This document shows positions 10,242 through 16,898 of a stretch of DNA of 16,898 nt, one piece after another. Under the pieces are notes generated by a model. It was not told where the DNA came from. It did not search any database and saw only the letters and a program-made list of their open reading frames with translations. The DNA comes from Rodentolepis nana (lineage: Eukaryota; Platyhelminthes; Cestoda; Cyclophyllidea; Hymenolepididae): the NCBI GenBank assembly GCA_900617975.1, contig UZAE01014074.1:1-16898 (forward strand). Reading direction: 5' to 3'. Numbering within the stretch: position 1 is the first letter of the stretch; each line of letters starts with the position of its first letter. A program made the translations under genes and the position numbers.

Positions 10242-10562
10242 GTGCGATAGACTTACCTCTACGTGGTGCGCCCTAGGCAATGTATACCCATATGGAAAAA
10301 TAGTCTAAAAACCGGCAGTTGACTTCTGAATTCAAACTACCATCACCCCACTGTATGTCATTTTCGACCACTTTACAGTATTCATCTTACCTTTTCTCTA
10401 CCTTTGTGTCAGTCTGTCTCTTTTACATCTGTGAATTACTCTTCTGTTCCCCACCCCTCGACGTTTTGTGGCTTTTATGCTTCTCCTCACCTCTGTGAAG
10501 CCCGAAATCAACTAAGGGACTAGTGATAACTAGCAAAACGCCTGCCGTTTGAAATAAAGAAA
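10242..10562 (+). mobile_element. IDL repeat copy E, near full length
   Basis: Plus-strand copy running from GTGCGATAGACTTACC through the head (here CTACGTGG and GGTGCGCC, so both palindromes are mutated). The GGCAGTTGACTTCT block, one TCATTTTCGACC module, one pyrimidine-rich module and CTCTTCTGTTCCCC follow. It ends with GTGAAGCCCGAAATC and the tail CCTGCCGTTTGAAATAAAGAAA. It shows the unexpanded single-module organisation and is a good reference against copy C. Flanking sequences share only a degenerate match (attgtgaaagtgc before, ttttttgaaaaatgc after), so the TSD is uncertain. Confidence 0.88.
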
Positions 10563-11302
10563 TTTTTTGAAAAATGCACCCAACCGCACTCACGCGTGCT
10601 TCACAGCACTCATCCCGCCAATGAGATGAGTTTTGGTAGTATCAGACGAAGGCTATAGACACGAATTGAACATACTTCAAACGGCCATAGCATCTTCAGT
10701 TACGAATCTAGTAGCAATGAAGCTTATTTTGAAAGAGGACCGTACGATCCTAAGGCTTAAAATACTAATCAAAGAAGAGAAAGAAATTAAGGCTCGCCAT
10801 TTGTTGAGTTAAATGCTTTCAAAGTGACTCGTGGGGATTTAATGTTAATGGTATATCGAATTACATAAAACTTTTGATTTCTAAGCGGCCGTTTCTATAG
10901 TTCAAGTCTAATTAGCAAATTTAAAATTAAAGGTATTGGAAACTACTTTTTAAACACTTCAAGGCCTCAGGTAGAGTGAATCTTACCCTAATCACAATAT
11001 GCCACATTGCTGCACTAGCAACTGATTACATGGGCAAGGTGGGGACATCTAACCATCGAGAAACGTTGGTCATATTTCAGTTGCCATGCCTCAAAGGGAG
11101 CTTGCAATGTCGTCAGACTTTGAGAGCCTTTGTACCCCCCTATATCCCATTTTAGGATCATATATTTGAAATAAATGTTCGATAAATCGAACTAAATTCA
11201 AATAAATTACTAGATTCGCGTCCTGATGGGGTGGTGTTCAATGTATCAAATCAGAGATCAGGAGAGGAACGTGTACTGGTGTAATAGGTGATCAATGGTA
11301 TT
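10563..11302. other. Unassigned sequence between copy E and the LINE
   Basis: No recognised gene. It contains one 60-codon open frame, listed separately, that lacks a usable start. Confidence 0.5.
10630..10812 (+). other. Stop-to-stop open frame, possible exon remnant
   Basis: The frame is open for 60 codons between a TGA at 10627-10629 and a TAA at 10810-10812. Its second half is strongly charged and helix-like (LILKEDRTILRLKILIKEE), unlike typical translations of AT-rich noncoding DNA. There is no ATG until 10717, and no known domain. A TGCTTCACAG acceptor-like string ends at about 10604. It may be an exon fragment, a decayed transposon coding piece or chance. Confidence 0.15.
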
Positions 11303-11317
11303 AATGTATAAAATATG
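11303..11317. repeat. Left target-site duplication of the LINE copy
   Basis: The string aatgtataaaatatg matches 12046-12060 (aatgtataaaatgtg) at 14 of 15 positions. It directly precedes the truncated 5' end of the LINE. Confidence 0.85.
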
Positions 11318-11677
11318 CAGAGAGCCACCCAAAACAGCTGAGATACACGAATGTAGAAAACTCTATCAGCTGCTGAGAGGGAATAACAAAACAGTGGTTC
11401 TACAATGGATTCCTGGCCACTGTGGCATTAAAGGCAATGAGCTTGCTGACGCACTTGCTAAGAAGAAGACAACGATTTTGCAAGACATAGACCGGCCGAT
11501 GTCTTTCCACACAATAAAGACCTTAATCAGGAGTGAATTCACGACCTCAAGGTGCAACGAACTTAAAGCTCGAACAAGCGAGAAACAGTGGACAGTGGCA
11601 CACTCCGACATAGCCGACTGGTCAAGAATCGAATCCGTTGGTGAGTTTAGACTACGTACCGGATACGATTGCCTGGC

Positions 11678-11752
11678 AAAACACCTCCACAGATTGGGAG
11701 TATACACTCAACCATCAAAACACCTTCACAGATTGAGAGTATACACTCAACC
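11678..11752 (+). repeat. In-frame 39-bp tandem duplication in the LINE fragment
   Basis: The 36 bases at 11678-11713 recur at 11717-11752 with two mismatches, an offset of 39. Thirteen residues are therefore repeated (KHLHRLGVYTQP, then SKHLHRLRVYTQP) without disturbing the frame. Confidence 0.9.
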
Positions 11753-11780
11753 CACATCCCCTATTCTACAGGAGAAAATG

Positions 11781-11895
11781 GAGAAGACCCACCTGATTCG
11801 GTGTTCAGACGGAGAAGACCCACCTGATTCGGTGTCCAGCCCTAGAGACAAGAGAGAAGACCCACATGATTCGGTGTTCAGCCCTAAATACAAGG
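11781..11895 (+). repeat. Triplicated unit causing a frame change in the LINE fragment
   Basis: A unit starting GAGAAGACCCAC occurs at 11781, 11812 and 11854. The first spacing is 31 bases and the second 42. Since 31 is not a multiple of three, copy one is read as EKTHLIRC but copies two and three as EDPPDSV and EDPHDSV. The third copy in its own native frame continues without a stop into QRYWEARR, so the shift arose at the first junction. Confidence 0.9.
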
Positions 11896-11949
11896 ACGGA
11901 AGGCCAGAGATACTGGGAAGCAAGAAGACATCTAATGAACTGCTATTAA

Positions 11950-12045
11950 TTAACAGCTATATATGTACCCTCCCACCTATGATGGAAGATGAAATCAAAG
12001 TTTAAGGACTAATGGTAAATAGCATAAAGCCTGCCATTTGAAAAA
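11950..12045 (+). other. LINE 3' UTR and tail, shared with the short repeats
   Basis: After the native stop (11947-11949) about 90 bp of untranslated sequence follow. Bases 12002-12043 align without gaps to 6972-7013 of repeat copy D, with 35 of 42 identical, and the terminal CTGCCATTTGAAA is exact. The remaining upstream part shows only scattered similarity to the short repeats. In partner pairs of this kind the shared 3' end is the part recognised by the LINE reverse transcriptase. Confidence 0.85.
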
Positions 12046-12060
12046 AATGTATAAAATGTG
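12046..12060. repeat. Right target-site duplication of the LINE copy
   Basis: Partner of 11303-11317, 14 of 15 identical, starting within the A-run of the tail so the exact boundary is ambiguous by a few A. Confidence 0.85.
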
Positions 12061-12159
12061 TCAATCGATTGTTGTGAAGGTCAAATAATCTGTAATTTTT
12101 CAAGTCAGGGGCCACGTGATCGATTAGCATCAGGACATTTCTAGCGTGGAGAGTGATAA

Positions 12160-12401
12160 TAATTTATTTATTTCAAATGACTTTCACATAGAGAAGGTTC
12201 ATCCAAGTAGCAGATCGTCGAGGAGTGGGGAACAGAAGAGCGATTCGAAGATGCCAAAGAGATAGACAGACACCAAGGTAGAGAAAAAGGTAAGTACTGT
12301 GAAAGTGGTGGAATATGACATACAGTGGGGTGATGGTAGTTTGAAGTGAGAAGTCAACTTCCAGTTAATGGACTTTTTTGCCGTTTGAGTATACATTGCC
12401 C
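12160..12401 (-). mobile_element. IDL repeat copy F, both ends damaged
   Basis: Minus-strand copy. The sense 3' end keeps TCATTTGAAATAAATAAATT at 12161-12180, but roughly 40 bp of the LINE-like tail (the GGGCTAATG...CGCCTGC part) are deleted, joining the terminal bases directly to the CTTC...CTGTGAAG region. The middle has single modules (12250-12330). The head is cut at about 12401 in the GGGCAATGTATAC block, so the CACGTG palindromes are absent. No TSD could be seen. An open minus-strand frame of 65 codons is a translation of the repeat. Confidence 0.82.
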
Positions 12402-12402
12402 A

Positions 12403-13260
12403 CGTTGTCTAAAAAAGGGGACATGGAATGGGAGTTTCCCGAAAGAGTGAGTCCCCGACAAATGTGTACGATACCAATACGATACTGGGACATAGGAACA
12501 CATTACTTGAACTCCGTCCATTTTGTTTGTTACAGGGAAAGGGTTGGAAAGGCCCTTTTACCTAAGTAAATAAGCGTTTTGCCACATAAGATATGAACTC
12601 CTCTAGAGCATCTGCATTTATCGGTGGTATTTTTAATGGACCCCACATTCATTGTAACGACATTATTAGAATTAAATTAAATGATTTCTTATGATGATGC
12701 TATTCCGATCCCTTCTTTCTTTTTCAAATATTTAAATTTTCTTTTCATTCATTCCCTTAATGCATTTAGAAATGTAAACTGAGAATATTACAATGCAAAT
12801 TTTAACTGTGCATATTTTCGTCCTTGAAATCATTAGCCAAGCCAATTAGAAAAATTTTATATAAATTTAATTTAAAAAATTGCTAACCCTAAGGCACGAT
12901 AATTCAGCTGTTCATCGGTAAATGGCATTTTTTATAAATTTTCAAAAGAGCGAGCAGTTTACATCGTCACCACTTCTCAAGAATCTTTTCTTTGATGAAT
13001 GGTAACATATGTAGTTTCCATTGGAAACATTTTATTATCACAATAAAATCTTACAAGTATTGATTATTTGTGAGCCACAGAAAAGGAGGAGAAGTGGAAT
13101 AGTTAATCGAGAATAGGTGATGAGGTTGCTATCTCATATGGGCAAGAAATCACTTCCCAATTGCAAATTATTCGGTAGCTCAATTTTTATGATTTGAGAG
13201 TCTGGGTTTCCTGATGAGTTCCTATTCAACATATTCATAACTTATTGTTTTTGAAAGGGT
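12403..13260. other. Unassigned AT-rich sequence
   Basis: No gene, RNA or repeat recognised. A short plus-strand frame (12378-12569) begins inside copy F and is not credible as a gene. Confidence 0.55.
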
Positions 13261-13267
13261 GAAAATA

Positions 13268-13475
13268 TTTTTTTATTTATATCCAATGGCAAGTTTTTTG
13301 GTTAGCTTCTTAGTTGACTTCTGGCTTCACAGAAGGGAGAAACATCAAAGTGAGAAAAAATCGAGTGATCCACAGATGTAAAAGAGGCAGACAGAAGTCA
13401 GTTGCCCGTTAAAAGACTTTTTTGTCGTATGATAATACTTTGCCCAGGGTGCATCACGTGGAGGTAAGTCTATCG
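13268..13475 (-). mobile_element. IDL repeat copy G, lacking the middle modules
   Basis: Minus-strand copy of about 208 bp. The sense 5' head is complete from CGATAGACTTACC (13475 side) through CACGTGATGCACCC to the GCAACTGAC block. It then jumps directly to GTCTGCCTCTTTTACATC, so about 100 bp of the middle are deleted; GTC/GTCAG microhomology may have helped. The tail (CTTGCCATTGGATATAAATAAA) is diverged. No clear TSD was found. The minus-strand frame 13345-13587 again follows the repeat (IDLPPRDAPWA). Confidence 0.83.
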
Positions 13476-16257
13476 ATTTCTTCAAATCAAAATTGACAAA
13501 CACACGTGACCGCAATTTACCATGAATTAAAAGCAAATACCATGACGTTTGAAAAACTGTAAAAGAATAAAATCGATATAACGACACGAGCCGGTTCGTG
13601 GTAAAAGTCCATATACTTGTAATGAACTTTTGGCAATTATGACCCTGAAAGTACTGCGAAAGGAAAAAAGAAAAGAAGTCCTTTTTGCATGAGTCCTTAG
13701 TGTAAACAGCGGAAGGACATGGTTTTGGCTAATTAAAAGTAGAAACTGACACAAACAAATGATATCTTTAGTTGTAGAAAATGGTCTACAATATACTGAG
13801 GCTATTCATTCACTTCTCTCTCTCTCTGCATTTTCCAATAATTCCTCAAGCGCTTTTCTGTATCGATTGCTGGAACTTAATCCCTGGATGGTTCCTGATC
13901 GCTCGAAAATAGATTCAGCACAAGTTAAATAGAGAAAGTTCTAATGACACCCAAAAATCGACGCCTTCAGTTTTGATCTTTAATGTTTGGTGTTTCAAAA
14001 TTAATGGCTCAGTTAGACTGCAACACAAATCTCATTTGATAACATGCCACGCGTCGAAATTAAATATTAATTACATACTGATTTCAACAGAGGCTTCCAT
14101 TTCTACTGACCTAAAAATCAGTGCCGAAACATGCACCCATTCCATACAAATTGAGTCCCCAGAAAGTAGTGCGGAGAACAAAAGACGATGGTTTTGTTGT
14201 AAAAATGCTTGTAATGTCGAAGTAAAAAGTGTCGTAATAGCTTGAAATAACGCGAAACACCCTGGAAATCTTCTAAAACTTTGATTAACTGCCTACTTTA
14301 TCTTGTTTGAGACTCACAACAGACAGTTTGAAATTAAATATTTAGATGAGTTTGATTACCATTATTCATCGATACTGATAGAGGGGAAGAGACTCTCTGT
14401 CTCTGTTGCGAGATCAGAAACGCGTAGCCAACTTCGCTAAATTTATCGGACGTAACACAACTTAACTTATCTAATCTATACGAGTACTTTATTCACCTTA
14501 TCGCTAACTGATTAATAAACCTTGATGATGAACGAAAAGCGCATAAATTGTATTGTCAGCATCTCTGGAGTGCCCTTCAATAAATAGTAATAGATTATGT
14601 AAATTCATAATATACAATGCTTTAATTGACTTCCTAGGTTGATATTATCGCCATGAAATTTGTTAAATGCGTTGGTCATTGACATATAAGTCAATATAAA
14701 TACATATTCCTGTAGGAGTGATGAAGAAACGCGAGAAATAGCACTCCCTGCCAAGAGATTGATTTTTTAATTGGATGTCCGAAAATAGCCCATTGCAATA
14801 AAGTCAAGGTGTAAATTAATCATGAATTTATTAACTTTTCAAGGTTATATGCATATTTCTGCTTATTGGCCACTTTAAGCCTCTCTTCAAACTTAATTTA
14901 ACACAAATTATTATAAAATTAATTGACAAATTTGAATAAAAATAATGCAAATGCTAAAATGAAATTTTTTCAAAGGTAATAGTGAAAGTTCATTTACTTA
15001 CAACAAAAGTAAGCCGACTGAGTTGATAGAACTTCAATTTCTAGCTTCGATTTACGGAATGACAGACATGCTTTGACACGCTTTACGATGGAAACTTTAG
15101 ATAAATTCAAATGGATGGTAAACTTTATGCTTTTCAGTGGGCAATTCAGTAGTAGGACACATTCTTCTGTGTGTGTCTTATTCAGATGCCATGCATTTTG
15201 GTTTGAATTCTAGATACTCCATTCGGTCCTGTGAATTATTGAAAATATGGAGATAGATTTGGCTTATTACTACGACTACCTGATTACTACCTTTAACATG
15301 ATTGGTCAAGAAAAAAGACCCTTAAAATAGAAATATCTTTATAACTATGTACTTAATTGGACATCGCAAGTAGATGCTGTTGAAAAAATGTCATGCGCTG
15401 AGTTTAAACGTCCATGATATTGGCCTCATTTACCCTAAAACATGGCAGCTGGCTTAATTCGGTGGAAAGTTTAAGAGGACGTCGCATTTCTATTTTCCAT
15501 GCTATACCAGCACCATAAAAAACGACACGTTTCTAGGGTAAACAACAAATTGTTATTTCCAGATCAGCGTCACTCCGAGTTTTATATTCACTAGAAAAAC
15601 TTATCCATAATTTCTTTCCACAAAAAGGCAGTTAAGTTAATATTTCACCGACCTTTGGGCCATGTATTTTCAAATTTAGGCAGTGATGCTCTAAAGTAGA
15701 TTATTGCTTTGAATGAGACAGTTTTGAAACGCCATTGAAAGATCTCAAGGTAATTGCAATTCTAATAGCTCTATTATTCAGCCTGCCTTTTTTATGATTC
15801 CTTCCTATTGTTGCTAAGTGACTTTTGATGTATCCATTTCACACAAAACTCTATCTTGTTAATGCTCATGTACCACTCTGGAAGAGCTGAAGTCAGGCAT
15901 TCCGTGGTTGATATTTAAATATTTCCTAACCTTCTACCTGTTGATTTCTTCTGGTGTTTGCCTTATAAAGAATAAAAAGCACACAATATGGACCGGTTTA
16001 AATTATTTAACTGTCTTTTTAATTTTTTAGAACAACACAAGAGTTATGGCTGCAAATTATATTCCCTAGTTGTCAACATATGTTAAAAAATTTCACATGA
16101 ATCATAAGACGAATGAAATATTTGTAAATATATGTCTTGCACTTTCACAATTTTTTGCAATTTGTAAAGTTGCGTATTCGTAATTTGATAAATACTCTCA
16201 GCAAAATATGTTCTTTTCTAAGCTATTTTTATTACTATCTATATTAAGAAGTTCTAC
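13476..16257. other. Unassigned AT-rich sequence
   Basis: No gene recognised. A short CT run lies at 13815-13827. An open frame at 13973-14245 (+) contains no internal ATG and would need a TTG start, so I do not call it. The 20-22 base string at 15708-15727 echoes 1064-1084. Confidence 0.55.
13815..13827 (+). repeat. Short CT microsatellite
   Basis: About six CT units. Too short to suggest a function. Confidence 0.8.
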
Positions 16258-16269
16258 TACCTATTTATT
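16258..16269. repeat. Left target-site duplication of repeat copy H
   Basis: tacctatttatt matches 16596-16607 (tacctatctatt) at 11 of 12 positions and runs into the TTTATT tail, so its inner edge is approximate. Confidence 0.7.
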
Positions 16270-16595
16270 TATTTATATCAAATGGCAGGCGTCTTGATGG
16301 TTATCATTAGCCCTTTAGCCGACTTCAGGCTTCACAGAGGGGAAGGAACATCAAATTGAAAAAAAAGTCGAGAGGGGGGGGGGAGGAACAGAAGAGTGTT
16401 TTAAAGATGTAAGAGACAAACACAAAGGTAGATGAAAGGTGAGGTGAGTACTGTGAAAATAGTCGAATATGGCATAGAGTGAGGTGATGATAGTTTGAAG
16501 TGAGAAGTCAACTGCCAGTTAATAGACTTTTTTGCCGTATGAATATACGTTGCCCAGGGTGCACCACGTGGAGGTAAGTCTATTGCGCACCCCAG
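16270..16595 (-). mobile_element. IDL repeat copy H, full length, best preserved
   Basis: Minus-strand copy with all parts present. The sense 5' end GGGGTGCGCAATAGACTTACC is at the 16595 side, followed by CCACGTGG and GGTGCACC, the A-run, GGCAGTTGACTTC, single middle modules, a run of ten G on the plus strand (16374-16383) that expands the CCCC block, CTCTGTGAAGCCTGAAGTC and the complete LINE-like tail ending GCCTGCCATTTGATATAAATAAATA. A 12-bp TSD with one mismatch encloses it. I use this copy as the family reference. No coding potential is evident. Confidence 0.9.
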
Positions 16596-16607
16596 TACCT
16601 ATCTATT
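16596..16607. repeat. Right target-site duplication of repeat copy H
   Basis: Partner of 16258-16269, 11 of 12 identical. Confidence 0.7.
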
Positions 16608-16898
16608 ACTTGGGACAAAAATATTCGTGCAGCTTTATCTAGAATAATCGCTTAAATATTGAACGAATATTGCAATTCAGGATAGGGTTCGAATGAAATG
16701 GAAATTATAACTGGGAGATCTGAAAAATTTCAATAAAGTTTGCTCTTTGAATTCAAGTTGCTTAGTGCCTGAATATGCTTCAGGAACTAAGGCTCCTTTT
16801 GCACCTCATGTTGCATATTGCACTGTAGACAGAGCTTATTGAACACTTTATCAATGATATGATGATAGGATAATTTCAAGTAAGGTCAATTTTAATTA

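Larger units (their letters stand above)
11318..11949 (+). pseudogene. LINE ORF2 fragment: RNase H C-terminal part and ORF2 end
   Basis: Remnant of a LINE polyprotein, whose RNase H would remove the RNA template strand. An uninterrupted frame runs 11295-12005 (236 codons), but its ATG and first eight residues come from the target site, not the element. Residue numbers follow that frame: WIPGH at 38-42 and GNELAD at 47-52 with the last catalytic Asp (52) are the end of RNase H; the earlier catalytic acidic residues are lost by truncation. EFRLRTGYDCLAKHL begins at 117. HLHRLGVYTQP is duplicated in frame near 128-152. EKTHLIRC (163-170) is the second half of a C-x2-C...H...C finger usual for this family, but the first two Cys are missing (PTSPIL). 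A second duplication then shifts the frame; the family-like end QRYWEARR lies in the +1-shifted frame and stops at 11947-11949, while the visible frame continues into the 3' UTR. Confidence 0.88.
11318..12045 (+). mobile_element. 5'-truncated Jockey-like LINE insertion
   Basis: A 728-bp insertion defined by a 15-bp TSD. It starts inside the RNase H domain of ORF2 and runs through the ORF2 C-terminus, a short 3' UTR and an A-rich tail (GCCATTTGAAAAAAA). Endonuclease and reverse transcriptase domains are absent, as in most dead-on-arrival LINE copies, which are cut short at the 5' end by incomplete reverse transcription. The copy cannot move on its own. Its 3' end matches the tails of the IDL short repeats, which points to a shared replication machinery. 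Family placement rests on the RNase H plus the downstream EFRLRTGYDCLAKHL and EKTHLIRC strings, typical of arthropod Jockey-like ORF2; the exact clade cannot be fixed from this fragment. Confidence 0.9.

Noticed and set aside
10233..10577. TSD around copy E
   Set aside because: attgtgaaagtgc and ttttttgaaaaatgc match only with several differences and an indel, and one side lies in an A/T run, so I did not annotate it.
11366..11707. 113-codon frame on the minus strand
   Set aside because: It is the antisense shadow of the LINE ORF2 fragment, whose plus-strand frame has clear RNase H motifs.
13973..14245. 90-codon open frame on the plus strand
   Set aside because: It begins with TTG and contains no methionine codon. 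No family resemblance was recognised.
16680..16700. B-box-like ggttcgaat as a sign of a tRNA gene
   Set aside because: No pairing T-stem, no A box at the right distance and no acceptor stem could be found. Other GTTCGA occurrences (near 4735 and 8430) fail in the same way.

Overview
The window looks like nuclear DNA of an arthropod: intergenic or intronic sequence, AT-rich, with no complete host gene that I can recognise. There are no bacterial operons, ribosome binding sites, CRISPR arrays, rRNA or tRNA genes. The only sequence with clear protein homology is the 3' end of a non-LTR retrotransposon (LINE) of the Jockey-like type common in arthropods. The organism call is an inference from that element, from the base composition and from the density of retrotransposon copies; I cannot name a species.

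The main content is a short interspersed element family (called here the 'IDL' repeat, my own label) of about 320-335 bp. There are eight copies or fragments, at 219-535 (-), 3890-4095 (-), 5092-5691 (+), 6845-7023 (+, with inverted 5' end), 10242-10562 (+), 12160-12401 (-), 13268-13475 (-) and 16270-16595 (-). A copy has a well-conserved 5' head of about 100 bp containing GGTGCACC and CCACGTGG, a variable pyrimidine-rich middle, and a 3' tail ending in CTGCCATTTGAAATAAA. Four copies are flanked by visible target-site duplications (TSDs) of 10-20 bp.

The LINE copy (11318-12045, +) is a 5'-truncated insertion with a 15-bp TSD. It keeps the C-terminal part of RNase H and the end of ORF2, broken by internal tandem duplications. 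Its last ~42 bp match the 3' tail of the short repeats without gaps (35 of 42 against the 6845-7023 copy). This is the arrangement expected when a SINE-like element borrows a LINE's 3' recognition tail to be copied in trans, so the window appears to hold both a LINE and its short non-autonomous partner.

Layout: 1-198 unassigned; 199-555 repeat copy with TSDs; 556-3878 unassigned; 3879-4106 repeat copy with TSDs; 4107-5091 unassigned; 5092-5691 internally expanded repeat copy; 5693-6834 unassigned; 6835-7033 inverted repeat copy with TSDs; 7034-10241 unassigned with one weak exon candidate; 10242-10562 repeat copy; 10563-11302 unassigned with one open frame; 11303-12060 LINE copy with TSDs; 12160-12401 and 13268-13475 two decayed repeat copies; 13476-16257 unassigned; 16258-16607 repeat copy with TSDs; 16608-16898 unassigned.
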